Part shown: one piece after another, positions 32,886-41,191 of the stretch
Layout: each line of letters begins with the position of its first letter
How positions within the stretch are numbered: the first letter of the stretch is position 1
NCBI GenBank assembly: GCA_000403255.2
Contig: KE159595.1
Coordinates: 1 to 64,000 of the forward strand
Length of the DNA stretch: 64,000 bases
Direction: 5' to 3'
From: Lachnospiraceae bacterium 3-1
GTDB taxonomy: Bacteria; Bacillota; Clostridia; Lachnospirales; Lachnospiraceae
The notes under the pieces: model-generated
Told to the model about the DNA's origin: nothing
Databases searched by the model: none
Seen by the model: only the letters and a program-made list of their open reading frames with translations
Made by a program: the position numbers and the translations under genes

Positions 32886-32914
32886 AACGTGGGCGACATT
32901 GTGTCGCTCACGTT
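32886..32914. repeat. 29-bp palindrome upstream of the primase
   Basis: AACGTGGGCGACA and TGTCGCTCACGTT (one mismatch) around TTG. It is the same length and has the same ends as the palindrome at 29469, and its GACATTGTGTC core equals that of the 23-bp palindrome at 1755. Confidence 0.75.
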
Positions 32915-32938
32915 GGGATTATCAGGAGGGAACGCCTA

Positions 32939-33586
32939 TTGAACGTATTTGAAGCCGTGAAACAGTCCGTCACCACAAGGCAGGCTGCGGAGCGTTATGG
33001 AATCAAAGTAAACCGGAACGGGATGTGCGTCTGCCCGTTCCACAACGACAAAAACCCAAGCATGAAGACCGACCGCCGCTTCTTCTGCTTCGGATGCGGA
33101 GCCACCGGGGACGTGATCGACTTTGTTTCCCGGCTCCACGGCATCGGGAGCAGGGAAGCCGCCCTCATGCTGGCGCAGGACTTCTCCATCCCCTATGAGG
33201 ACGGGAGGAACGCCGGGAAGCAGCCTATCCGTCCATGCCTGCGGAGGGAAACCGAGGAACAGAAATTTAAGCGCATGGAGCGGCACTGTTTCCGTGTGCT
33301 GTCTGACTATTACCATCTCCTGCGCCGCTGGAAGGAGGAATATGCCCCACGTCAACCGGACGAAGCATGGAACCCCCGTTTTACGGAAGCCCTGCAGAAC
33401 ATGAGCCGTCTGGAATATTTAATGGACGTACTCCTGTCCGGGGAGCTTCCGGAGCGGGCAGCGCTTATCATAGACTGCGGAAAGGAAGTGAGGAATCTTG
33501 AAAGACGAATGGCAGAGCTTACCGCCAGAGATACGGCAGGAAATAACGAACATGGCAGACAGCACAGAGCCGCCCCGGAGCGTTGA
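32939..33586 (+). CDS. CHC2 zinc-finger primase-like protein
   Basis: 215 residues from TTG 32939 (AGGAGGGAACG upstream). The zinc finger is CVCPFHNDKNPSMKTD with FCFGCGATGDVIDFVSRLHG, the CHC2 fold of DnaG-type primases. No TOPRIM catalytic domain follows, so it probably binds DNA as the accessory half of a primase. It overlaps the VapE-like gene by 89 bases. Together the two would start replication of excised IME3. Confidence 0.88.
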   Translation: MNVFEAVKQSVTTRQAAERYGIKVNRNGMCVCPFHNDKNPSMKTDRRFFCFGCGATGDVIDFVSRLHGIGSREAALMLAQDFSIPYEDGRNAGKQPIRPCLRRETEEQKFKRMERHCFRVLSDYYHLLRRWKEEYAPRQPDEAWNPRFTEALQNMSRLEYLMDVLLSGELPERAALIIDCGKEVRNLERRMAELTARDTAGNNEHGRQHRAAPER

Positions 33587-34895
33587 GGAGGTCAAGTCCA
33601 TGCTGGAAACCACAGAGAAAGGCGGCTTCCGCAACAGCATGAGCAACTGCCTGACCGTGTTCCAGCGCGACCCGCTCCTGTCCGGGGCGGTTGCCTACAA
33701 CCTGCTGACCGACCGCACCGATATATTAAAGCCTATTGGATACAAAAGAACCACCGGAAGCCCCATGACTGACACGGACATGAAATATATCCGGCTGTAT
33801 CTGGAAAAAACCTACGGCCTGACAAGCGAGAAGAAGATACAGGACGCCGCCAGCCTTGCCGCCGATGAGAACAGCTACCACCCTGTCCGGGAGTATTTAA
33901 ACAGCCTGACATGGGACGGAACTGAACGGATACGCTCCTGCCTGCGACACTTTTTAGGAGCAGCCACCGACCAGTACACCTATGAAGCCCTGCGCCTGTT
34001 CTTATTGGGAGCCATCCACCGGGCATTTTCCCCCGGATGTAAATTCGAGGTCATGCTCTGCCTTGTGGGAGGTCAGGGAGCCGGGAAGTCCACCTTCTTC
34101 CGCCTGCTGGCGGTCAAAGACGAGTGGTTCTCCGATGATTTACGGAAGCTGGACGACGACAACGTATACCGCAAGCTGCAAGGCCACTGGATAATCGAGA
34201 TGTCGGAGATGATTGCCACCGCAAACGCAAGGAGCATAGAGGAAATCAAGTCATTTTTGAGCCGCCAGAAGGAGGTTTACAAGATACCCTACGAAACCCA
34301 CCCGGCAGACCGCCCAAGGCAGTGCGTGTTTGGCGGCACGTCCAATGCCCTTGACTTCCTGCCCCTTGACCGCTCCGGCAACCGCCGTTTTATTCCCATA
34401 CAGGTATGTCCGGAACAGGCGCAAATCCATATCTTAGAGGACGAAGCCGCTTCCAGAGCCTATTTAAGCCAGGTATGGGCGGAAGCGATGGAGATTTACA
34501 AAAGCGGCAGATGGAAGCTGACATTCAGCCCGGAAATGGTGCGCTATCTAAAAGAACACCAGCGGGACTTTATGCCGGAGGACACCAAAGCCGGGATGAT
34601 TCAGGCTTTCCTTGACAGCTACCCCGGCGATACCATCTGCTCCAAGCAGCTCTACAGGGAAGCCCTGAACCATGCCTTTGACGAGCCGAAACAATGGGAG
34701 ATACGGGAAATCAACGAGATTATGAACCAGTGCGTCACCGGCTGGAAGTATTTTTCCAATCCCCGGATGTTCGCCGGGTACGGCAGGCAGAAGGGATGGG
34801 AACGGGGGCAGGCGGCAACGGACACCGGCAACGGGGCTGAAAAAACCCCTGACGGATTCCAGCCAGTGCCGGAACAGATGGAGCTTCCATTCTGA
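33498..34895 (+). CDS. VapE/D5-like primase-helicase ATPase
   Basis: 465 residues, TTG start 33498 inside the primase gene. Walker A is LVGGQGAGKSTFFRLLAV at about residue 190, followed by GHWIIEMSEMIATANARSIE (Walker B region) and FGGTSNALDFLPLDRSGNRR, the arginine-finger block of the virulence-associated E family. Such SF3-like helicases unwind phage and island origins. Paired with CHC2, it forms a common satellite-type replication module. Confidence 0.88.
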   Translation: MKDEWQSLPPEIRQEITNMADSTEPPRSVEEVKSMLETTEKGGFRNSMSNCLTVFQRDPLLSGAVAYNLLTDRTDILKPIGYKRTTGSPMTDTDMKYIRLYLEKTYGLTSEKKIQDAASLAADENSYHPVREYLNSLTWDGTERIRSCLRHFLGAATDQYTYEALRLFLLGAIHRAFSPGCKFEVMLCLVGGQGAGKSTFFRLLAVKDEWFSDDLRKLDDDNVYRKLQGHWIIEMSEMIATANARSIEEIKSFLSRQKEVYKIPYETHPADRPRQCVFGGTSNALDFLPLDRSGNRRFIPIQVCPEQAQIHILEDEAASRAYLSQVWAEAMEIYKSGRWKLTFSPEMVRYLKEHQRDFMPEDTKAGMIQAFLDSYPGDTICSKQLYREALNHAFDEPKQWEIREINEIMNQCVTGWKYFSNPRMFAGYGRQKGWERGQAATDTGNGAEKTPDGFQPVPEQMELPF

Positions 34896-34917
34896 AAAAA
34901 TCCGGTCAGGGACAGCC

Positions 34918-35102
34918 CGTTGCACACTTCGTTGCTATCCCGTTGCCGAGCCGGTTGCCGGGGAAAATCCCGTAACTATCGGCTTTTCTCCCCTTTAACA
35001 ACCAAAGCAACAGAAAAATAAAAGAAAAAGTATAAAATAACCCAACCGCCAGACAAGGATTAGTTTCATGGTTTTTTGAAGCCCGTTGCCGGACTTCGTT
35101 GC
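34918..35102 (+). repeat. CGTTGC iteron-like array downstream of VapE
   Basis: CGTTGC at 34918, 34930 and 34941, GGTTGC at 34953 (spacing 11-12), then CGTTGC at 35084 and 35097. The 250-base intergenic stretch otherwise shows only an A-rich run at 35010-35040, so the whole may be an origin: repeats plus an easily melted tract. Confidence 0.55.
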
Positions 35103-35145
35103 CGCTTCCCTGTCTGGCCTTTTCATGTATGGAGGACAACTGCCT

Positions 35146-35343
35146 ATGGCGAAAAATAAAACAGAGATTCATGTCACCACAGTATTTGACGGCGAGCTGG
35201 ACGCTACGGACGTTTTCGTGAGCCTTATCGCACAGAAACACAGCAGAAAAACAGATAAAGAATATCTTGCTAAAGCACAAGAAATAGGGTATAATAAAGA
35301 CGAGGTTCACAGTGACCGTGTTCCGTCTGGATTGTACGGGTAA
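35146..35343 (+). CDS. Small protein preceding the recombinase
   Basis: Sixty-five residues from ATG 35146 (TGGAGGACAAC upstream). KTEIHVTTVFDGELDATDVF, then SLIAQKHSRKTDKE is the layout of small proteins that take the TnpW place just before serine recombinases. The IME4 counterpart is at 54738. It lies 6 bases before the recombinase start. Function unknown. Confidence 0.65.
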   Translation: MAKNKTEIHVTTVFDGELDATDVFVSLIAQKHSRKTDKEYLAKAQEIGYNKDEVHSDRVPSGLYG

Positions 35344-35349
35344 ACGGTT

Positions 35350-37014
35350 ATGATGAACGGAATTGATTATGATGTGATTGGAACGGCACTTGCCGGGGGA
35401 TTCCGGGCAGCTATCTATTGCAGGCTGTCCAAAGACGATGACCTTGACGGGACGAGCGCCAGTATCGAGAACCAGCGAGATATGCTGGAAAAGTTCTGCG
35501 AGAAGCAGGGATGGGAGGTTACGGCAGTCTATCAGGACGACGGCTTCACCGGCCTGAACATGGAACGCCCCGACCTGAAACGGATGTTGAAAGCCATTGA
35601 GCGGAAGCAGATAAACCTTGTCATTACGAAGGATTTATCAAGGTTAGGACGGAACTACTTGCAGACCGGGCAGCTTATCGAGGACTTCTTCCCAAGGAAC
35701 GGCGTGCGCTACATCGCCATGAATGACGGTATCGACACCATGCGGGACAACAACGACATTGCGCCCTTCAAAAACATCCTGAATGAGATGTACAGCAAGG
35801 ATATTTCCAAGAAAGTCCATTCTTCCTATGTGCTGAAGGCGCAGAAAGGCCAGTTCACCGGCTGCCTTGCCCCCTTCGGCTACCGGAAAGACCCGGAGGA
35901 TAAAAACCGCCTGCTGGTGGACGAGGAAACCGCCCCGGTTGTCCGGCAGATTTTCGGGTATGCGCTGGACGGGCACGGCCCCAACTACATCCGGCGCAGG
36001 CTGGAGGAAGGGAAGCACCCCTGCCCCACATGGTGGAACCGGAAGCGGGGACACCGGAACATCCATACCAAATGGGAAAAGAAAGACCCGGAGAACGGGC
36101 GGTACGTCTGGGACTTCTCCGTGATTAAGGAAATCCTGATGAACCCCGTCTACACCGGCGCAATCGCTTCCCAAAAGACCGAGTACCGCTTTAAAATCGG
36201 CACGATCCGGGACAAGAAGCCGGAGGACTGGATTGTGGTGGAGGGGACGCATGAGCCGCTGGTAGACAAAAAGAGCTTCGCCATCGTGCAGGAAAAGCTG
36301 AAATCCCGCCAGCGACCGGGCAAGTCCGGGGAGCCGAGTATCTTTGCAGGGCTGCTCAAATGCGGCGAATGCGGGAAGTCGCTGACCATCCGCTACACCA
36401 ACGCAAAGCACCCACAGCAGATTTACTCCTGCAAGACCTACAATGCCTACGGGAAGCAGCACTGCACACAGCACCGGGTTGAGTTTGACACCCTCTATGC
36501 CCTTGTGCTGAACAAAATCCGGGAGTGCGCCGCCGCTGCCCTGACCGACAGCGAAGCGGTGGCCGGACGGCTGACCGACACCTGCCAGGCCGAGCAGAAA
36601 GACCAGCGGGAAGCGATGGAACGCACCCTTGCCAAAGACGAAGAACGGATTGAAGTGCTGGAAAAGATGGTATTACGGCTTTATGAGGACATGGTAGCCG
36701 GACGAATCACAGAGGAAAACTTCGATCTCCTGCTGGAAAAGACGCAGAAGGAACAGGCAGAATTAAAAACCAAGGTTGAGGAAGGACGGAAACGCCTTGC
36801 CGATGAAATCCGGCTTGCCGTGGACGCAAGGCAGTGGGTGGAATCCATACAGGAGTACCGGGATATCACCGAGCTGGACGCTCCCACCCTGAACCGCCTG
36901 ATTAAAGAAATCGTTGTCCATGAAACCATAGACAGCGACAAAACAAGACACATTTCTATCGAAATTCATTTTAATCTCAAACCCATACCGGAAGTGGAGC
37001 AGGTCACAGGCTGA
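35350..37014 (+). CDS. Large serine recombinase of IME3
   Basis: 554 residues. The catalytic serine is in AIYCRLSKDDDLDGTSASIE, followed by DDGFTGLNMERPDLKRML and ITKDLSRLGRNYLQTGQLIE. Then come the recombinase domain (GCLAPFGYRKDPEDKNRLLV), a zinc ribbon (CGECGKSLTIRYTNAKH, SCKTYNAYGKQHC) and a coiled coil near residue 420-490. It appears complete. It lies 93 bases from the junction with maff2, the expected place for an integrase that targets that gene. Confidence 0.92.
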   Translation: MMNGIDYDVIGTALAGGFRAAIYCRLSKDDDLDGTSASIENQRDMLEKFCEKQGWEVTAVYQDDGFTGLNMERPDLKRMLKAIERKQINLVITKDLSRLGRNYLQTGQLIEDFFPRNGVRYIAMNDGIDTMRDNNDIAPFKNILNEMYSKDISKKVHSSYVLKAQKGQFTGCLAPFGYRKDPEDKNRLLVDEETAPVVRQIFGYALDGHGPNYIRRRLEEGKHPCPTWWNRKRGHRNIHTKWEKKDPENGRYVWDFSVIKEILMNPVYTGAIASQKTEYRFKIGTIRDKKPEDWIVVEGTHEPLVDKKSFAIVQEKLKSRQRPGKSGEPSIFAGLLKCGECGKSLTIRYTNAKHPQQIYSCKTYNAYGKQHCTQHRVEFDTLYALVLNKIRECAAAALTDSEAVAGRLTDTCQAEQKDQREAMERTLAKDEERIEVLEKMVLRLYEDMVAGRITEENFDLLLEKTQKEQAELKTKVEEGRKRLADEIRLAVDARQWVESIQEYRDITELDAPTLNRLIKEIVVHETIDSDKTRHISIEIHFNLKPIPEVEQVTG

Positions 37015-37068
37015 CCGCTCCCTCGCTCCGGGGGATTCTTAAAAACTCCATATATATTTCTTGACGTG

Positions 37069-37136
37069 CCGCCGCCCGCCAGAAAGCTGTATTGTTCCTA
37101 CTAATTGGGGATAACACAGTTGATGGCGGGCGGCGG
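37069..37136. repeat. 12-bp inverted repeat across the IME3 right junction
   Basis: CCGCCGCCCGCC (37069-37080) in the IME is the reverse complement of GGCGGGCGGCGG (37125-37136) in maff2, with the junction near the middle. Confidence 0.7.
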
Positions 37137-37191
37137 TATTGTAATTGTGGCGCAGACGGTGATTCCACAGCTTACAACACTGTTCTCATAA
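37107..37191 (+). pseudogene. maff2: Maff2-family protein, 3' half
   Basis: The frame GGGG-ATA-ACA-CAG reads GITQLMAGGGIVIVAQTVIP, then QLTTLFS and a stop at 37189, the C-terminal helix of Maff2. It follows directly on the 5' half at 2035-2165 if the inserted DNA is removed: GCTCA plus GGGGATA restores CAG GGG ATA. The stop lies 3 bases before the VirB6-like gene, so the native operon would be virD4-maff2-virB6. Confidence 0.85.
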
Positions 37192-37194
37192 TTC

Positions 37195-38067
37195 ATGGGT
37201 GCGATCATTGACAAAATCACTGAATTTATAAAGGAAATGCTGCAAGGGTGGGTGCTTGACAACCTCGGCACGATGTTCACGGACGTGAATACAAAAGTGG
37301 GCGAGATTGCCGGGGAAGTCGGGCAGACACCCAGCGCATGGAATGGGAGTATTTTTTCCATGATCCGGAACCTTTCAGAGAATGTCATGATACCCATAGC
37401 GGGGCTTATCATCAGCGCAATCCTGTGTTATGAACTGATAACAATGGTAATGGACAAAAACAATATGCACGAGGTAGGGAGCGAGTTCTTTTTCCGCTAC
37501 CTCGTGAAAGCGTGTATCGCCGTGATGTTACTCAGCAAGACTTTTGACATCACGATGGCGGTTTTCGATGTGGGCAACCATATCGTGACCAATGCGGCGG
37601 GCGTCATATCAGGCTCCACGAGCATTGACGTGACGTCCACGCTTACCACCATGTTCAACAACCAGCTTTCCACTATGGGCATTGGCGAACTGATCGGGCT
37701 TGGGATAGAAACCATGATCGTCAGCTTGTGTATGAAAATCATGTCCGTCCTCATCACCGTCGTTTTATATGGGCGCATGATAGAGATATACCTTTATATT
37801 TCAGTGGCTCCGGTTCCCTTTGCCACTTTGAGCAACCGGGAATGGGGCAGCATCGGCAACAATTATATCAAAGGGCTTTGCGCCCTTGCGTTTCAGGGAT
37901 TTTTCATTATGGTCTGCGTGGGCATCTATTCGGTACTCGTTGCCAGTGTTGCGGTGGCGGGCAACCTGCACACGGCGCTCTGGTCGGTGGCGGCATATAC
38001 CGTTATCCTTTGCTTCAGCCTGTTCAAGACAGGTTCGCTCAGTAAAAGTGTGCTGAATGCCCATTAG
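37195..38067 (+). CDS. VirB6/TrbL-like mating channel membrane protein
   Basis: 290 residues with about six membrane helices: MIPIAGLIISAILCYELITM, ACIAVMLLSKTFDITMAVFD, IVSLCMKIMSVLITVVLYGR, ALAFQGFFIMVCVGIYSVLV and AAYTVILCFSLFKTGSLSKS. It belongs to the VirB6-like proteins of ICE secretion systems, forming part of the inner-membrane channel. It is followed by prgI and virB4. Its ribosome site and promoter were originally at the virD4-maff2 side, now 35 kb away, so expression may depend on a promoter in the IME3 end. Confidence 0.88.
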   Translation: MGAIIDKITEFIKEMLQGWVLDNLGTMFTDVNTKVGEIAGEVGQTPSAWNGSIFSMIRNLSENVMIPIAGLIISAILCYELITMVMDKNNMHEVGSEFFFRYLVKACIAVMLLSKTFDITMAVFDVGNHIVTNAAGVISGSTSIDVTSTLTTMFNNQLSTMGIGELIGLGIETMIVSLCMKIMSVLITVVLYGRMIEIYLYISVAPVPFATLSNREWGSIGNNYIKGLCALAFQGFFIMVCVGIYSVLVASVAVAGNLHTALWSVAAYTVILCFSLFKTGSLSKSVLNAH

Positions 38068-38111
38068 CCAGACCGGAATTTTAATAACAGCAGGAAGGAG
38101 GAAATGCCGGA

Positions 38112-38543
38112 ATGAAATCATTTCCGGCCAGAATGCTTATGGCAATATCGGTAGCAGTGCCAAAAAATTTAAGCGGCATCAAGACAAAGGTGGCGATGAA
38201 CCTTACCAAACGCCAGCTTATCTGCTTCGGCGGCGCAGCGGCTGTGGGAATCCCTTTTTACCTTGTGACAAAAGGCGTATTGGGAACACAGGCTTCGGCG
38301 CTCATCATGGTAGCGCTCATGCTGCCGTTTTTCTTTTTGGCAATGTATGAAAAAGACGGGTTCCCGGCAGAGAAGATTCTGTACTTCATGGTACGGCAGA
38401 AGCTGCTCACGCCGGGGATTCGCCCTTATAAATCGGAAAACCTCTACAAGCAGTTGGAGGAACGGGAGAAATTAAAGAAGGAGGTGCGTTATCTTGAAGA
38501 AAAAGCCGCAGGGCAGCAAAGCCACGCCAAAAACGGGGCTTAA
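38112..38543 (+). CDS. prgI: PrgI-family (VirB3-like) conjugation protein
   Basis: 143 residues after AGGAGGAAATGCCGG. Two hydrophobic helices (LICFGGAAAVGIPFYLVTKG, then SALIMVALMLPFFFLAMYEK) precede a basic C-terminus, the PrgI layout. PrgI proteins sit in the inner membrane beside VirB4. It overlaps virB4 by 50 bases. Confidence 0.9.
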   Translation: MKSFPARMLMAISVAVPKNLSGIKTKVAMNLTKRQLICFGGAAAVGIPFYLVTKGVLGTQASALIMVALMLPFFFLAMYEKDGFPAEKILYFMVRQKLLTPGIRPYKSENLYKQLEEREKLKKEVRYLEEKAAGQQSHAKNGA

Positions 38544-40959
38544 TTTTTCAGAGAAGAAACGGTTACGGGAGCTAAAAAACACCCTTGCCGGGAATGACAG
38601 AAAACAGGAAAAGCCGGACACGGCGCAGAAAACAATCACATTCAAAAAGATGTACCGTGACGGCATCTGCCAGGTGGCTTCCGGCTGTTACACAAAGATG
38701 GTCGAGTTTTTTGACATCAACTATGACCTTTTGGAGATAGAGGATCAGGGCGAGATTTTAGAGCAGTACAGCAGGCTCATCAATTACTTTGACCCGTCCA
38801 TACGGTTTGAGCTGTTTTTGTTCAACAGGCAGGTCAACGAGCAGACGCTGATAGACCAGTTTGACATTCCTCTGCAGGGCGATGATTTTGACGACATTCG
38901 TGAGGAATACACGGAGATGTTGAAGAAACAGGCGGCAAAGGGGAATAACGGGATTATTAAATCAAAATACCTTATTTTTGGCATTGAGTGTAAGGGGTAC
39001 AAGGAGGCAAAGGCGAAACTGGGCAGCATAGAAGCCGATGTTATAAAGAATTTCCTAAACCTCGGCACCCATGCCAGAAGCCTTGACGGGAAGGAGCGCC
39101 TGCGTGTCCTGCATGAGTATTTCAAACAGGACACAATGGAGCCTTTCCGTTTTTCTTTTAAGGAACTGTCGGAGTCGGGAAAGAGCGTAAAGGACTACAT
39201 AGCTCCTCCGGGGTTTGACTTCCGTTACCCAAGCCGCTTTAAGTCGGGGAGGATGTACGGGAGCGTCCATTATCTCGACATCATTGCGCCCAGGTTCAAT
39301 GACGAGCTGTTAAAGAAGCTCCTTGACATTGATGATAACCTGACGATCACGCTCCATATGCAGACGATGGATCCGGTAAAGGCAATCAAGATGTTAAAAG
39401 GGGCGCTCACCAATATCCAGAAAATGAAGATCGAGGAACAGAAGAAGGCAGTACGCTCCGGTTATGACATGGATATACTGCCCACGGACATTATCACTTA
39501 CGAAAAAGACACTTTGGAACTGCTTGACGATCTGAACACCAGCAACCAGAAAATTCTCAAAGTGACTTTCCTCATTACCTGCTATGGCAGGAGCAAGCGG
39601 GCGTTAGAGAACATCACGCAGCGGGTGTCAGGCATTATCCAGCAGGCGAACTGCAACCTGCGGTGCTTGCAGTATTTACAGGAGCAGGGGTTGATGGCGA
39701 GTGCGCCCATTGGCTGCAACGATACGGGGATTGAGCGTGTGCTGACTACAAAAAGTACGGCGATTTTGGTTCCGTTCTGTACGCAGGAGCTTTTCATGCC
39801 TGCCCCGGCAATCTACTATGGCCTGAACGCACTCAGCAACAACATGATCATGGCAGACCGGAAAAAGCTGCGGACACCCAACGGGGTAATCCTCGGCACA
39901 CCCGGCTCCGGGAAGTCCTTTTCCGCAAAGAGGGAGATTTTATCCTGTTTCCTTATGACGGAGGACGATATTATTGTCTGTGACCCGGAAGGAGAGTATT
40001 TTGCCCTTGTAGGCGCTCTGAACGGGCAGGTGGTAAGGCTTGCCACCAATTCAAAAGACTATCTGAATCCGATGGATATCCAGCTTTCCCATAAGAATGA
40101 CCGGGAAGCGTTAAAGCTGAAATCGGATTTTATCATTACCCTGTGTGATCTGATCGCCGGAGGGAAAAACGGTCTGGAGAATGACGAAAAGGGCATCATC
40201 GACACCTGCATCAAGCATATCTATGATGATTATTTTGAAAATCCCATGCCGGAGAATATGCCCATACTGGAAGATTTATATAACGCCCTGTTAAAGTATG
40301 AGCCGAAGGACGTTGCGCCGGAATTACGGCAGGAAGCGAAGAAAAAGGCGGTGCGGATCGCCAACAGCCTTGTGCTGTATGTGCATGGCTCTCAGAATTA
40401 TTTCAACCACCGCACAAACGTGGATTCCCAGAACCGTATCATGTGCTTTGACATCAGGGATTTGGGAAACCAGCTCAAAGAGCTTGGGATGCTGATCGTG
40501 CAGGATGCGGTCTGGAACAGGGTATCGCAGAACCGGGAGAGGAAGATCGCCACAAGGTACTATTGTGATGAATTCCATTTGCTTTTAAAGGAAAGGCAGA
40601 CAGCAATCTATTCCGTGGAGATCTGGAAAAGGTTCCGGAAATGGGGCGGCATACCTACAGGATTGACGCAGAACGTGGGCGATTTTTTGAAATCGGAGGA
40701 AATCGAGGGGATACTCGGTAACTCCGATTTTGTCTACCTGCTGAACCAGAATGCAAAAGACCAGGCGATACTTGCCGACAAGTTGGGGCTGTCGGAGAAG
40801 CAGCTTGCCCATGTGACCAACTCCGAGCCGGGAAGCGGGCTTATCCTGTTTGACAACGTGGTAATCCCATTCGTGGATAAGTACCCGTCCGACACAAAGA
40901 CATTCAGGGTGATGAACACAAAACCGGAGGAAAGCGTGAAACAGGGGGAAAAAGAGTGA
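38494..40959 (+). CDS. virB4: VirB4-like secretion ATPase
   Basis: 821 residues, TTG start 38494 after AAGGAGGTG. Walker A is GTPGSGKSFSAKREILSCF at about residue 467, and DDIIVCDPEGEYFALVGALN follows (Walker B-like and the conserved DPEGEY). The later stretch CDEFHLLLKERQTAIYSVEI, then IPTGLTQNVGDFLKSEEIEG is the VirB4 C-terminal block. It powers assembly and substrate transfer. The gene is complete and overlaps the radical SAM gene by 4 bases. Confidence 0.95.
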   Translation: MKKKPQGSKATPKTGLNFSEKKRLRELKNTLAGNDRKQEKPDTAQKTITFKKMYRDGICQVASGCYTKMVEFFDINYDLLEIEDQGEILEQYSRLINYFDPSIRFELFLFNRQVNEQTLIDQFDIPLQGDDFDDIREEYTEMLKKQAAKGNNGIIKSKYLIFGIECKGYKEAKAKLGSIEADVIKNFLNLGTHARSLDGKERLRVLHEYFKQDTMEPFRFSFKELSESGKSVKDYIAPPGFDFRYPSRFKSGRMYGSVHYLDIIAPRFNDELLKKLLDIDDNLTITLHMQTMDPVKAIKMLKGALTNIQKMKIEEQKKAVRSGYDMDILPTDIITYEKDTLELLDDLNTSNQKILKVTFLITCYGRSKRALENITQRVSGIIQQANCNLRCLQYLQEQGLMASAPIGCNDTGIERVLTTKSTAILVPFCTQELFMPAPAIYYGLNALSNNMIMADRKKLRTPNGVILGTPGSGKSFSAKREILSCFLMTEDDIIVCDPEGEYFALVGALNGQVVRLATNSKDYLNPMDIQLSHKNDREALKLKSDFIITLCDLIAGGKNGLENDEKGIIDTCIKHIYDDYFENPMPENMPILEDLYNALLKYEPKDVAPELRQEAKKKAVRIANSLVLYVHGSQNYFNHRTNVDSQNRIMCFDIRDLGNQLKELGMLIVQDAVWNRVSQNRERKIATRYYCDEFHLLLKERQTAIYSVEIWKRFRKWGGIPTGLTQNVGDFLKSEEIEGILGNSDFVYLLNQNAKDQAILADKLGLSEKQLAHVTNSEPGSGLILFDNVVIPFVDKYPSDTKTFRVMNTKPEESVKQGEKE

Positions 40960-41191
40960 AAATCGGGTTGATTGACGTGGACGGACACCGTTTCCCCAAC
41001 CTGTGCCTGATGAAGCTGTCCGCTTACCATAAGGCAAGGGGCGATACGGTGGAATGGTACGATGATAAAAAGCATTATGACCTTGTTTATATGAGCAGGG
41101 TGTTTACAGACACTTATTCCAAAGATTATGCGGGGAGCGTAAAGGCTTACCATGTCATAAAAGGCGGCACAGGGTATGGTCTTGACAATAA

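Larger units (their letters stand above)
28091..37106 (+). mobile_element. IME3, MOBQ-type mobilizable element in maff2
   Basis: Core genes run from about 28091 to the serine recombinase at 37014; the right junction is 37106/37107, where maff2 resumes in frame. The element carries DUF3847, a MOBQ relaxase with a nearby oriT-like hairpin, a primase and a VapE-like ATPase. The left end is not resolved; the maff2 left half is now attached to IME1, so IME3 probably lost its left junction through recombination or insertion. Confidence 0.65.

Noticed and set aside
35644-36474. A 276-codon open frame on the minus strand opposite the IME3 recombinase.
   Set aside because: It mirrors the recombinase codons, has no ribosome site and no family-like pattern; high-GC codons leave the opposite frame open.
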